NCBI GenBank assembly: GCA_029582165.1
Contig: CM055889.1
Coordinates: 12,282,841-12,346,840 of the forward strand
Length of the DNA: 64,000 nucleotides
Direction of reading: 5' to 3'
From: Portulaca oleracea
Lineage: Eukaryota > Streptophyta > Magnoliopsida > Caryophyllales > Portulacaceae
This document shows positions 44,014-56,946 of the stretch, one piece after another (position 1 is the first letter of the stretch; each line of letters opens with the position of its first letter). The notes under the pieces were generated by a model. That model saw nothing but the letters and a program-made list of their open reading frames with translations. It searched no databases and was not told the origin of the DNA. Position numbers and translations under genes: made by a program.

Positions 44014-44570
44014 TTTTTTTTTTTTTTTTTTTTGCAACGAATGCAGGATATATTAACAAAGAAAACAGTACAAAAAGGGGGGGGGGGGGGGGAGGGGGAG
44101 ATTGTCCTTCCCCAGGATTACAACTGGGTAGCTATATCATTGAGTTTGGTATATTTCTTTCTAGTTCTTACCATAACAAGACATCTTGTTCTTACTGTAT
44201 CTTTGATGTGATGATAAATGGCCTGCGGAGAGTGTCCTGGTTTCCCATGGTTTCTGGCATTTCGTTCGACCCAAATGTGATAAACATAGGCACAAAAGAC
44301 TGCACAAACAAAATGCTTGATTCTAATTTGAACCGCCATAGTCAAGATATCCCGAGCAATCCCCTGAACAGTTTCAGCTTGGCTAAATACCTGGCAGTAC
44401 GGCCAAGTACTGATCTACATTCTAATGCTTTTGGACATGTCGCAATGAATAAAGAGGTGATCCGTGCGTTATCTATTTTGTGTTGCAAGAACTTATAATA
44501 TATCAGATGGTGTGCTTTAGCTTGGTGATTAGCATATAGTGAAATCATTCTGGTCGTTTAGAATTCAATT
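44014..44570 (-). pseudogene. LINE ORF2 C-terminal fragment with poly-A tail
   Basis: A run of twenty T (44014-44033) is the poly-A tail on the minus strand. Upstream on that strand the 44118-44345 frame includes YHIWVERNARNHG, the typical end of plant LINE ORF2 proteins. Further up, a broken zinc-binding-domain reading (DHLF...CDMSKS-like) can be followed to ~44550. A G-run (44077-44098) lies in its 3' part. This is a 5'-truncated copy, older than the LINE at 8557 judging by the broken frames. Confidence 0.65.
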
Positions 44571-45382
44571 CTTGATAGCAATATTATATTTTGGTTTATT
44601 AATATTATTGCTCTTTAATCTGGGTCATACTTCTTTTATCTTTTTTCCCTCTATTTATGTTATTTATTATTCCTTGTAATAAATCTTTGTAATTTTTTAT
44701 ATCTATTTTTTTTGGATGATCATTATACATTTTTTTCCTAATGCACATAAAATATTTTTCATTACATACTTGAACACCTAATGTGATAGTGATATTAATG
44801 CACGTCAAATAAGCGCATACACCTGTAATAACGTAATATTTGGTGTCCATAAGTGTATTAGTTAATGTGTAATAGTACAATATTTAATGTGCAAACATAT
44901 TTTATTTAGCTTGTAATAAAAAAAATTAATTTTGCACACCAAATTTTATAACAACAACTATTATAATTAATATATAATAGTAATATTTGGCGTGCAAGTA
45001 CATATTATATTTAGTGTGCAATAGTTCAATAGTTGGTGTGCAAATGTGTAATTAATAGTATAATATTTGGTGTAAAAATTAAATGTATTATATTTAGTGT
45101 CATTAAAAAATATATAATTTTTGCATGCCAAACTTTATGAAAATAACTATTATAGTTGATGTGTAAAAGTAAGATATTTGGTGTGCAGACGTATCATAAT
45201 TAGTGTGTAATAGTACGATATTTAACGTTCAAATGTATTATAGTGTGCAATAAAAAAATATATAAAAATTTTGCACACCAAACTTTGTAAAATAACTATT
45301 ATAATTAGTGTACAATAGTATGATTTTTGGTGTACAAACATATAATATTATAGTTAGTGTGCAATGTATTATATCTAGTGTG

Positions 45383-45450
<68 letters not shown>

Positions 45451-46036
45451 CGCACCAAACTTTATAAAATAAATATTATAGAGAAAAGCAAGGAAAATAA
45501 ACCAAAAAAGGCATATGGAACAACGAAAGGAATTGAACTTGTTATTACCTAAAGGTTATCATACAATGCCAACTACCAACATGCCAAGGCTAAGAAATTG
45601 AAAATGATGTTAACACCTAGCATATATTCATATCTTCTTTAATTGAAGAAACAAAAAAAGACGACGTGAGCAGGACATATAGCGGGACTTATTAGAAAAA
45701 ATGTACTCCCACGGGAATACCTAATAATTTTCGATGTTTATGGCAACGACGTCTAGTATACTCTATCTTGTAAGATTAACTTACCCTGGGTATTTGATTT
45801 CTAGTACTTCTTTCAAGAAAAAAAAAATCATCCCTTCCACATGATGACCTATATTAATACTCCCTTTGTTTCTTAATGTATCACTTTTAATTTTTTATGA
45901 TCTTACATGTAACATATTAGTATTTAATTCCTAACATATTTTATAAATAATTATATAAATATATCTGTATTAAAGTATTTTTCGTGACAAATCTAACGAT
46001 ACTAATGTTATGTTTTGAATCATTTATCATTGCACT

Positions 46037-46090
<54 letters not shown>

Positions 46091-46990
46091 AGTAAAAGCT
46101 TACAAAATTCGATTCAACAAGTCAACATGCCCTATAACAATAAACAAAGTCACTTTTTTATAAACCAAATAAGCAACAAGGGACAGAGTAGAGGGTCAGG
46201 TTACAGTCAAGAATTCAAGAATTCCATATGCTAAGGTAACTATCATGTTTTTTACGCCTTTATCTATGTAACAAGGTAATCTCTCTTACATTTTCTTTAA
46301 AGATATATAAAAGAAAAAAAGGGGTCAGGGAATTTTGAAAAGAAAAGAAAAAGAAATTTATAATTGTTAGATCAACCGTTGTAGCTAATAATTTCTCCTA
46401 AATGACACTTGCAAGGATGTACATTAGTGTACAGTGATTGCTGTTCAGATGCAATTTATTGTGTGCACCCTGTGTATGTGCTCCCCAAATATTACACTCG
46501 TTCACTCTTATTATTGTTCTATTATGAATGTTGACTTTTGTTATTATAATTGTTTACAACAAATATTGGTGTTCAGAACATTTATGTGACTTTTCTTTTG
46601 TACATCTCACAGATACCCTGACATTTCGAATACTCAAATTGGTTCAGCAATGCAATATGAAATAACTTGGGAGGCCAGGCCATAATAATTTCCAACAATC
46701 TTGACATTACAAATCACTTCACATGCACATCATAAACCAAAGGCTCAAACATTTCACAATCATCAAGAAACAAATCTAGTACACTTGACTTCACTTGAAC
46801 TCCACCTTAAAATCCAGGTGCACACTGCACGTACGTACATACGTACGTTGCTCCAAATGTCGAATATTATGGAGCGAGTAAACACTAACCAACCCGTAAT
46901 TCTCCCGCGTAAGTTTAACTATTTTATTGCAAAGCGCGAATAGGATGAGGACACAAGCCATAACATGATACATAGGTGGGAAATGTATCT
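44571..46990. repeat. AT-rich region with degenerate repeats and TA microsatellites
   Basis: From about 44740 to 45480 short phrases such as TTGCACACCAAACTTT (near 44932, 45115, 45270, 45452) and TTAGTGTGCAATAGT recur at 155-185-bp spacing, a decayed tandem array. (TA)n runs lie at 45387-45449 and about 46050-46085. A Stowaway-like end TACTCCCTTTGTTTCTTAATG starts near 45860. From 46100 to 46990 I see no gene; it includes the 3' flank of the proline-rich protein gene and a (GTAC/ACGT)-rich patch near 46828. Confidence 0.55.
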
Positions 46991-48206
46991 CTATGGATGA
47001 GGGAGAAAAGGCAAGTCTTTGGGAGGGAACAAGGGGTGAGGAGGCCATTCTGGGAGTGGTGGCTTCTTGAATTCAGGAATCGGATGAGGCAACGGCTTCT
47101 TCCAAATGGGCAAGTCTGGAATCGGCTTCTTGTAGATTGGTATGTCCGGAAGTGGCTTTGGTTTGTACACTGGGATCGGAGGAAGTGGCTTTGGTTTGTA
47201 CACTGGGATCGGAGGAAGTGGCTTTGGTTTGTACACTGGGATTGGAGGAAGTGGCTTTGGTTTGTACTCTGGGATCGGAGGAAGTGGTTTTTTGTATATG
47301 GGTATTACGGGGGGACATGGCTTCTTGTATATTGGTACATGAGGAAGTGGCTTTGGTTTATACACTGGGATCGGAGGAAGTGGCTTTGGTTTATACACCG
47401 GAATTGGTGGAAGTGGCTTTGGTTTATAGACTGGAACCGGTGGAAGTGGCTTTGGTTTATACACCGGAATGGGTGGAAGTGGCTTCTTGTATATTGGTAC
47501 TTGAGGAATTGGTTTCTTGTAGATTGGTATGTGAGGAAGCGGCTTCTTGTAGATTGGTATGTGAGGAATCGGCTTCTTGTAGATTGGTATGTGGGGAATC
47601 GGCTTCTTGTAGATTGGTATGTGAGGAAGTGACTTCTTGAAAAATGGCTTCTTGTGGATAGGCCACAAGAAGGCTGATGAGCAAGTTACTGGTGAGAATT
47701 TGAGTTTACCAACAGGGCTAAATGTGTGTATTCCTCCTTCAGACTCTGACACTAAGGCTATTGTTTTGGATGTATCAGTTGGGCATAGTGTGTTTGATGC
47801 ACTGTGGAGTTGTGCATAGCATTCCTCCTTTAACTTACCGTTCTCCACCAACTCTGGCGGCACCTCAACTCGAAACTTTCCTTGTTTGTCGAGCTCCCCG
47901 GCTCCTCGGGTTTTGATCTCCCCGTTTGCATTTTTGCAATCAACGCTGACTTTGAGCCCTGCAGATGTAATCCCATATTGTGCTTAGTTAACGATTGTCA
48001 GATCAGAATAATGACTCAAGAAAAAACTAAGTACATGTTATGTTACCTTGGACAGCATGGCTGTTCTTAATGTTGTGCTCCTGACAATCAGAACACTCCC
48101 AAACCCCGACAACCTCTACTGTCTTCTGATCGGCATAGCAGAAGCTTGAAACACTCAGGAGGATCAAAAGGAGACCCAGAATTGTCTTTTGAGAGACGCG
48201 TAACAT
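46991..48206 (-). CDS. Proline-rich cell-wall protein with Ole e 1 domain (375 aa, 2 exons)
   Basis: Exons 48206-48047 and 47958-46991, intron GT-AG, joined in frame. Residues 1-25 are a signal peptide (LLLILLSVSSFCYA). Residues about 28-130 form a Pollen Ole e 1-like domain with spaced cysteines (WECSDCQEHN, VSVDCKNANGE, KEECYAQL, NTLCP). From about residue 150 to 345 come ~19 repeats of two kinds, ten residues (PIPHIPIYKK) and eleven (PLPPIPVYKPK), then a Pro/Lys tail. This is the layout of Arabidopsis PRP2/PRP4-type proteins, secreted and bound in the cell wall, with prolines probably hydroxylated and tyrosines available for cross-linking. Long frames on the opposite strand are shadows of the repeat. 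A TATA box lies ~140 bp upstream. Confidence 0.93.
47085..47650 (-). repeat. Coding tandem repeat, ~30/33-bp units, of the proline-rich protein
   Basis: About nineteen units encoding PxPxxPxYKK and PLPPxPVYKPK alternate in blocks: ten-residue units at both ends and eleven-residue units in the middle. One unit (KKPCPPVIPIYKK) has a cysteine. Confidence 0.9.
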
Positions 48207-48343
48207 CTTACTACTTAGAAGCTCACAAATTATGCATGGAGCAGTCTTATGAGCTTATTGAGAAGAGTTGAGCTTCTTTTGAGCTCTAAATCTGTTGATT
48301 ATGTGTGTACTTGATGAGTAAAACTGAAAAGCCTAGGAGCTTC

Positions 48344-48352
48344 TTATATAGT
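48344..48352 (-). promoter_or_regulatory. TATA box of the proline-rich protein gene
   Basis: The minus strand reads CACTATATAAGAAGC about 140 bp before the ATG, a normal plant position with a leader near 110 bp. Confidence 0.6.
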
Positions 48353-49747
48353 GTTAAATCATGCAATCGTGTCGTACATACTTCCGAAAAAATTAGATCA
48401 AGTTGAAGGTCCCCATGTAAGACTGATGTAAGAATAGTTGCTAAAGCAGGTAAGAACGACGTAAGCCATCTTCTAAATTGAATTAGCCTCCTCTCAACTA
48501 CACCAATTATCGCGAAAGGTGACTTTTGTGGCCCTGGCATTCTCCCTTCATACCAACTTATGTGGTCTCATCAATGCTAACCTCCTTCTTAAGATATATC
48601 TTTGACGGCTAAGATTGTCTATACCATGTAAGATTCAAAGTAGACTGATGTAGTTAATTAAGAATGTTGTACACTAGAGTTCGGTTTGATTTTTTTTTTT
48701 GGTCTTCTCTTACACCTACACTGATAGTACACGAAGATGCATGCCCATTAATTAGGCCTTAATGCAACTTGGATTGCCTGGCATTCATATTTCACAGTAG
48801 TTTCTGACAGTTGACAATGCAATCAATGACAAACTTTGTAGATTTGGATTGGTAATGTTGTGATTGTGGAGTTTTAGCCCTGACTTGCTTAGCTTGGAGA
48901 AACCGAACTAAGAAGAAAAAAAGGTGTACTACCATCAAGTGCATCTCATTAGCTATAATGCTTGAGAATGTCAAAAGCAAGGTTTCTGTTTAGAAGTGAA
49001 ATATACACCATTTATGTGCCCCTTCTTTCAAGGTTCCCACCTATATATTGTTGTCATACAAAAGTCGTACAGAATATTAGAAGTTCCTCATAGGGAATCA
49101 GATTTCATTTCACACGTAACTTAGCAAGTCAGTCGGCAGTTCGATTGCCTTGTCTGAAAATATGATTAACTATAACAAAATTACAGAATATGATACCTTG
49201 AGTCAGAATGTCAAAGTATGCATAGCACTTATTCTTTTCTCTTTTGTTAGAATAAGTTCAATTCCAAATAGTTGAACAAATGAGCTTAAAATAAATTGAA
49301 AAGAGCACCATGATCTTATTCCAATCGTGTCAAGAATAGTACAAGAACAACCTCTGCAATTTGGACATACAAACTGCGACCTCCTGTGTGGTCTGGAGTT
49401 AGACATCAAGTATTTGAAGGGTGAGTATGGGAATACTGTAATTAGTGACTTGATCTTGAATAATGAATCAAGGACAAGATCCTTATTATCATTCATTCAT
49501 TAATTGTACAAAACCATCTAACTAAACTCAGTAATTGCACCGAATAAACAGCATTAGGGTGAGTTAAATGCGCTGTCAATGTCTCAAATTTATGAATCCA
49601 AGACAGAAGGACTTGTCTTTGTTAGAATATCAACATCGCCTAATTGCAGTTGCAGGTGGCTCTGCATGATTAACAAAGCTCGTCCACGTATGTGTATGTA
49701 CTTGAACAAACAAGCATTCATATTCTCCCTGCAAACAGAATATCTGC
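48353..49747. other. Upstream/intergenic region of the proline-rich protein gene
   Basis: No supported gene. The ORFs of 60-97 codons here (for example 49203-49496 minus) have no domain that I recognise. Confidence 0.4.
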
Positions 49748-51160
49748 TTTTTTTTTTTTATTATTCAAAGCCTGAAAAGGCTGGGGAGTTTATGACAGCG
49801 CCGCTGAAAAGCGTAAACCGCAAAATAATATGACATCAAAAAGAAACCATCAAAGAAATAGCACCGCAAAAACAACTAAGTAAAAGAGTCGGAATTAATT
49901 CTTTAGAGGCTGCGACTTTCTCTTTGCATCATTTTTCCTTGAGTAACTCCGTTGTAAGCCTGTAACCACAAGCTCCCCAAAAATGAATCCAGTGCCACCA
50001 AACTTCGTCACTCTGCATGTCATGTCATCTAAACTATCAAAAGAATGCTCCTTTAATTCCTCGGCTACGACACCCCTCTTATCCTTCACTATGTTATAAC
50101 CCCTAAATCTTGCAGAAGCAACCCTACACGCAACTTGGGTGACAAGAAGTCATTTAGATTTCAATACAGATTTCCCCTTTTTCTTCCTCATAGATCACAC
50201 TCTAGAACCCTCAAAAAATGATTCTTCAAAATCAGCGTGGGCATTATAATCAGAGTGAACCGACAGGGAGTCTATTTCATCTCTATTAAACGGATCACTA
50301 GCATGGACACAAGTAACATCCCTTCTAAGACCACGAACAACTCAAACTGGATTTGAGATAGTTTGTTCAGAATCCGAAAAAACACCACCAGCTAGAACCT
50401 CAACGGGAAAAACAACAAAGTTTAGCTGTGAGTTCACAAGGCTATCCGCCACCACCTCAACAAAATCAACATTTGTATCATGGGAAGGTTGAACCTTCAC
50501 AATCTGACTAGCTTTCGGTATCCAAACATGCTTAACAAAGGCTCTCTTCAAAAAGAGCCGCACCCCTGCTTTTTTATTCAATTTCATCCACGAAACATAT
50601 AAAACAGAGTCGTTGAACAAACTACCATTAAGAGCATGGATAGTGCTTGAACCCTCTTGCTTAACCTTAAAGCGAACAAACCAAACCTTTATCTATTCCT
50701 CCCCTCTTTCCCCAACAATATAGACATCAACAACACTTAGTTATTAAAATCCCGATCCAAATCTACAATCCTACGATTTTATGATCTAAAATTCTCGATA
50801 CGATTCTACTATCTACACACGATCCAACATGAGTTAATTTCGATCCTAACTACCCAATGGATTCGAGTTTGGATCCCGAGTTTAACAACCTTACAACAAC
50901 ATTGCCAAACTCCAAAAACAAATTATTCAGCATCACAAAATCAGCACCAAGAGGCAAATTCTCCTCAAAAATAGAGAATAAGCGACCACCCACATCATTA
51001 GCACTAGGAGTTGTAAGGACAACAAGAGTAGAACAATTAACCACAGGCACCTCAGAGAACCGGCTTTTGTTATCGGCCACCTTCTGATCAAACCATACCA
51101 AGAGAATAGAAACAAAGGCTGGACTAATATCTACAATCCCGAAAAAAACAACCAATAATG
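49748..51160 (-). pseudogene. Retroposed sequence with poly-A tail, possibly LINE ORF1-derived
   Basis: Twelve T at 49748-49759 look like a poly-A tail on the minus strand. Upstream on that strand, long but interrupted frames (50850-51155, 50342-50620, 49895-50089) can be read nearly in series with stops between. They include a basic stretch (MRKKKGKSVLKSK near 50190) like the ORF1-to-ORF2 linker of plant LINEs. No RT or endonuclease motif is seen, and no target duplication was found. A processed host pseudogene is an alternative. Confidence 0.4.
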
Positions 51161-51457
51161 AAACTGCAATGATAAGAACAGCTTGCTTTGATGAGAAAAA
51201 TCCTCGGGTTTTAAACCGTTAAACATCTGTACTGCCAATTCCTGTCAGTGACCATGGGAAGATGAAGGATTTTCAGTACATGGCGTCTCCCAACTAGTTA
51301 AACAAGTGTAGGTTCTTGGATGTTCTACACTAGAAAGAAAAAGTAGTCTCTTCTGCTCTAACAAAATTAAATCCCGAGTGCTCTAATCTTTTCCAGTTAC
51401 AAGAGTCTGCACTAGACTACACTTCTTTGTAGACATCCGGGCTGCCTGCTTCACGCT

Positions 51458-54400
51458 TCACTTCTTCTTCTTTGACTTGTTTGCCTGTGATTGGGTGTAT
51501 GCAGTGCCCTGCATCGTAGAATACCCAACAAACCAAAGTCAAGCAAAGGCATGTATATCAGCAGCATTTCAGCTGGTCGATGAACAAATCCTCAATAGTT
51601 TTGTAGCATCTAATTAGGGTTCAGAAACATGCACTAAACAAACACACACCTGCAGCCATTCGTCCAATGAGGCATCGGTTGAACGAGTTCCAACTTCCAC
51701 CTTGGGAGCTTTCTTAGATTTCTGCAAGGGACAAGCAGTTGCAGAAATGTAAGAAGAATCTAAACGTTGCGATCAATCGTTAACCCTAATATCATAGGGA
51801 CATAGGCAAGCGTGGATGACTGGAAATAGCACATACCTTTGAAAAACGTTGCAATTGACCATGAATCCACAAACCAAGAGCAGCAACAAGGCCAATAGCA
51901 AGCATAATCAAGAAAACAGTCTCGACGCTCCATAAGCCACTGGCTTCAACAACTTCAATAGTGCCATTGTAGAAGGTACTTTGGTATGGTGTTTTGTCGA
52001 TCTCATACACAATAGAGCCAACCAAATCGAATGATCCAGGCTGCAGAGTGAATAAAAGTTTAAGAATTTAATCAGACAATCTTTCACAAATAATTATCAC
52101 ATACAAAAAGAAAGGATGAATTTGAAAGCATAAATTTTCAAGTGGGAAACAGCACCTGCAAATATTTGCTGACGGCAAATATGTATGGGAATGCAGCTTG
52201 AGCAGATGGGGGTACTGAGGCATTGTTGAACACCTGATGTTGGAAATAAACATGGTTAAAACAAAACCTGAGAAAAACAGAACACAAGATGCCAGCAGTC
52301 TCGTGCATGACAACACCACACTATATTTAAGACAACATACAAAAAAAAAAATGGTAGATAGTAGATGCATAACGAACTTAAATGAGTTGAGACATAGAAA
52401 CCCATCAAATAATGAACTTATTTATATTTAACACCATAGGGCCAGCTTGTTGTTATAAGACAAAATAAACTAACAGAGTAATACCCAAGGTTCAATGCCC
52501 TGAACCCACACAAGATCTCACAATTCATTTGAGCATAAGATTCAGCTTACAAGTAACAGATCGTTACAGTCCTAAAAAGCAACATGTCCAAATCAACCCC
52601 ATCAGATCTATAGTACTGAAGACGAAATCAACATCATGAACAACAGTCGCATGTAGTTTGGTTTGCAAGTGAGATTCAAATATTCACTAACAGCAACCAT
52701 GGACTCTGTCAATATCTCTCTTTTACTCTATTAATAAAATATAAACAAATCAGGAAAACTGAATGAATTTCTGATCACTAAGCTCATCCTAGAAAAGAAG
52801 GGTTTTCTGCCATCAGGAAGTGACTGCCTATACCTTTGCATTAATTTTCCACAATGAACGATAATCTGAAAGATCAAGTATCCTGCACCTCAACATTCAT
52901 CCAGATGAGTCCCCACTGACCATCATCTAGGCTTGGGTTAGAATGTTTGCTGCATCAAGCCATCAAATATAATATATCCTACTCTGCTCCCAAGGTCTAA
53001 ACACCCAGGGAACAACTTCTACTCATTCCGTCATTTACTGTGCTGGAATAGCCAACTCCCAGAGTCCCAGTAGTTATCTAGGCTGGAAATTATTCTCCAC
53101 AGCTTGCCTGTCCCAAAATAGAACCCCAGATCTCATACCTCAGTAGAGTTGGGGGAGGCGGGCTCCAAAAGAGACACAAAAGAAACACAACTGACAACAG
53201 CACAGCATCAACCGACTTCATATCAGTTTCAACTTATCAAATAGCTACGCACTAGGTCACGATGTCAGATTAGGTACAGAACATCACATGCAATGCAACT
53301 CATGCAAGCCTCATCCAACAACTCCTCAACAAAGCATTGAAAGACAGAAAAAGGTTCTCTGTACATCTATTTCCATCTTACACCTACTAATGCCATCAAG
53401 AACAGAATACAGAATACAGTTTTGAGACCCAAAAAAGAATCTCTACTACAAATATAGGGGCATATAAAGACAGCACTGATTAGCACATCTATTGTTTTTC
53501 TTCACTATCAACATATAACACAAGGTGTCAGGTGTGGCTTGTGTTAAAAAGTTTTGTACCGATTCATTTGAGAGTAGATATTCACAACATATGGCAGTCA
53601 TTTTGAGGAGGATTAAAATCTTTAAAGTACCTGCGAAGTAAGGTTTTGGACTAGTAAACGATGATCATATGGGAGATGAACGCTGGCCTGAATGGCAATA
53701 ACATTGACACTCGCCTCCCCTGTAATAAAACCAAAGAACAAGAATAGTAAGCTCCAAATGCCATCAATTACAGAAATGAGGCTTAAGCTACAATTGATAC
53801 AATATTGCTTACACTTTCTTTTAATAAGAATGATATTGCTAACACTTGACTCATACTCTTAAATTGAATTATAAATGCTAGATGCTTAGAAAAGTACTAT
53901 TATTAGAAATACACTGTCCAAAGTGGGAAAGTCTAACAATTTCTCTCTTCCCAATTATGCAAAAGTCTCAAATTTGTAACTCAGACTGCTGGGACAGCTT
54001 GTCACTGCTGACATAGCTTACATGATATGTATATGGGAAGAGGACATGCACGGGTATAAGTCCCTTTGGAACATTTTGGTTGCATTTGCGTATGTATGAA
54101 AAACATGAATTTAAGAATAATTTCCATGCTTGGGCAGTTCTTAAACACACATTACCAACTTCTAATATCCTCACATCAAAGAACATCGACTTAGTTATCA
54201 ATAAAATATTACTAAGTAGCCTTGTCACCCAATTTCTGGTCCTACTGTGTGTAAACATCAAATTCCACCAATGAATGACAAATACTAAAAACGCATAATT
54301 AAGCTATCACGTGGCAAATTTACTAGCTACAAAAGGCACCCCACTATGTCACATTCACATCATATTTCAGAATGCAATTGTGAGACTCAGGCTAATGCAT

Positions 54401-55131
54401 TTACAGCCCAACAGGTTAACTAGGTACATCACAATAGCAATCACATTAAAACAAAAACAATTGTCAAACGAGAAAAAGGGTAATACCATCGTATTTGATT
54501 CCAACAATAACCTCAGTCTCTTCCCCAGCTGGAACCACTGCAAGAGAAAAAATTGAACAATTAGTCAACCAACACTAATGAGATAGTCAAACACCATAAA
54601 GAGCTGAAATCAAAATCAAACAGAGTACGGGTAATAAAAAGTAGATCAGCATAGAATGCGTACATTTTCCGCCATTTTTAGGGAAAACACAAACAGTTTC
54701 AACCCCAGGAGCAGGATTAAAACTCTCATCACCATAAATTTGAGTGTCGTCATTAACAACTCCAAGATCACTGTTCTCCTGTGTTGAATCCGGCACCTCA
54801 ACCTCGGCCTCCGCCTCCGATTGACATCTTGCAACTAAATCAAACAAAACAATCACTTACAAAACAATCCAAGTCCAAAATTCGCATCACCGAACGCATG
54901 CAGATCTAAATTAGACGGCTAACTCAAATCAATCAATCGGATCTTTGATAATACAAGTTTTGTTCAGAAATGAAAGTCAAATCAAAGATCCATGCATGCA
55001 AAATGTAGAAAACGCGTAGAACATGAATTGGAGCATACAAAGTTGAAGATCTGAAAGCAGAATGAGTGAGTACCTTGGAGGAAGGGAGCAGCGAAGAGGA
55101 GCAGAGCGAGGAAGAAAACCCTAATCGCCAT
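51458..55131 (-). CDS. SSR1: Translocon-associated protein subunit alpha (TRAP-alpha, SSR1), 257 aa, 8 exons
   Basis: Exons: 55131-55074, 54834-54664, 54537-54487, 53719-53631, 52233-52156, 52040-51837, 51721-51650, 51508-51458. All introns are GT-AG and the joined frame is open. The product is a type I ER membrane protein next to the Sec61 channel that aids translocation of some secretory proteins. Residues 1 to ~23 are a signal peptide (VFFLALLLFAAPFLQ). An acidic luminal start follows, then the conserved TRAP-alpha domain (GEETEVIVGIKYDG, YDHRLLVQNLTSQ, AAFPYIFAVSKYLQPG, GTIEVVEASGLWSVET). A membrane span is at ~190-208 and a short basic cytosolic tail ends KSKKKK. Sequons are at N119, N127 and N174. 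Length fits plant orthologues (about 258 aa). Confidence 0.97.
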
Positions 55132-55945
55132 ATTTGTCAACAATGGAGGAGAGAGAGAGTGAGAGCTAGAGAGAGAGAATGAGAGAAATTCGTGTAGTAG
55201 ACGGAGCTCCCCGGATGAAGGTTTTAAAGGGGAGTTGAGGTTCAGAAATTGAGGAACGCATGCACTCTTAAAATGAAAATTCACATTGTCTGTCACATTG
55301 GGACAATTTTAACACCAATTATTGATACACATCACAAATTGTGCCTAGAGACAACCAGATTTTTATTTTCTTTTTTCTCTTCCTTATTTTTGTTCCTCGA
55401 TTAAGATTTTTTTGTGGTTTATTTGTTTAATTAAAATGGCCATCAATTAATAAATCTTTTTCGGTGTACAAGAAAAAAAATATCAAATGGTTTTACAATT
55501 GGTTTTGCCTTTGGAACAAAAGGTCTTTTTCGATCCAAAAAATTTGACTCTTCATACACCTACCTCCGTGTATTGGAGAAGACGGTTTACATCTCAATGT
55601 CCCAAACATCATTTACCCTCAAAGTGTGTAAGAAAAAAATATTATCTACCCACTGAAATTTTGGACCAATGCAACTCAAAGTGTTAATTTACGTATAACG
55701 GTCTTTAGTTTGTAATAACCATCACTTTCACTTATTCGCCAATGCTCTATTTTCACTATGATTATTTCTATGTAGTATCATAATAGATCACCATGCATAT
55801 ATATCAAGGTGACGAAAATTTAAAAGAAGGAATAGTAATAAGATATTGTAAGTAGATTTTGTAATTACAAGTTCTTCAACTTCTTGTTATGTTCTTTTCA
55901 TTTTTGTTATTGTTTTTCTGCATAAGCCTTACTTTATCTAACTTA
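55132..55945. other. 5' flank of the TRAP-alpha gene and intergenic DNA
   Basis: The leader of the gene on the minus strand is CT-rich (CTCTCTCTCTAGCTCTCAC near 55150-55180). The rest is AT-rich. The 66-codon ORF at 55487-55687 has no family signature. Confidence 0.5.
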
Positions 55946-56172
55946 GGCCCTATTCTTTTCTGCGGTATTTTGCGGTATGGTGTGGTATAGTGTGGTGGAA
56001 TTATGGTGGGTATGGTGGAATTGTGGTAGGTTATTGGTATGTAGGGTAGGTGAGGAGAGAGAATGTAAAAAGTAGAGGAGAAAAGTGAGGAGAGATAAAA
56101 GTGTGGTGAGTTGTGGCAAACTGCAGTACTATAGCATACCGCAGTTTGCCAACCGCAGAAAAGAACAAGACC
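55946..56172. mobile_element. Tourist/Harbinger-like MITE, 227 bp (family A)
   Basis: Ends GGCCCTATTCTTTTCTGCGG and, reversed, GGTCTTGTTCTTTTCTGCGG, flanked by TTA (55943-55945 and 56173-56175). The interior has GCGGTATGGTGTGGTA-type sub-repeats. It is of the same family as 42052-42324. The 56031-56399 ORF crosses it and is not a gene. Confidence 0.88.
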
Positions 56173-56215
56173 TTAGATTGCAATAATTTTACCTTACCTA
56201 AGTTAGATTGCAATA

Positions 56216-56545
56216 AATACATCTCTAGGCCCGACAAAAGAAGGCACCATAGACTCAGAGAGCCAGAGAGGTAGTGAGTAGCTACCACCTCCTCATCTTC
56301 CAAACACCATAGATCAACCATACCCTTTTCAATGGTGGGTAAAGTGTGCAAATGGTATAATATGGTAAACTGTGAAAAGTATGATATGTTACAGCACAAT
56401 GTGGTAGGTTATAATAAAAATTATTAATGTGGTAAGTGAGAAGAAAATTATAATTATTGTGGTAAAACGTGATATGGTATGGTATGGTAAGAAGCGGTAA
56501 TTTGTGGATAGCATGGTAGATTGCGGAAAGTGCAGTGTGGTTGGA
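56216..56545. repeat. Degenerate sequence related to MITE family A
   Basis: Repeated GGTATGGTATGGTA, GTGGTAAGTG and GCGGTAATTTG phrases resemble the interior of family A. No clear ends or target duplication. Confidence 0.4.
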
Positions 56546-56946
56546 TCATACTTGTGATGATCACTAAATCCAACAAATAGACCTGCTTATCCTCCAAAAC
56601 AAAATCTAAAATAGTAAAATAAAACAGAAGGTGGGGGTTTACATGGGGAGCATGTACAGCGCACTATTGCAGAACCATGAATGAATTGCAGTATTCTATT
56701 GACAGGTCAGTTGGTGTTGTAATAATGTTAGACAAAATTCTCATACATATCATCCCTCCCAGCAGTGTTGGCTGCACGATATACATACATCCTTCCATAA
56801 TCAATCAATTTATGATTTTCAATCGACGACCAAAACTTTAAAGACAGAAGGATTCAATACAGAATTACATCAACACAACGGCAACAACCAAAAACCCATA
56901 TGCATGATTGCCTCGAGAACGACTGTCAGCTTTCATCTCTCCTCTC

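Noticed and set aside
44342..44548. 68-codon minus ORF
   Set aside because: It is a frame-shifted reading of the LINE ORF2 tail, not a separate gene.
46976..47632. 218-codon plus ORF opposite the proline-rich gene
   Set aside because: It is an antisense shadow of the coding repeat; the minus strand has signal peptide, intron and family signature.
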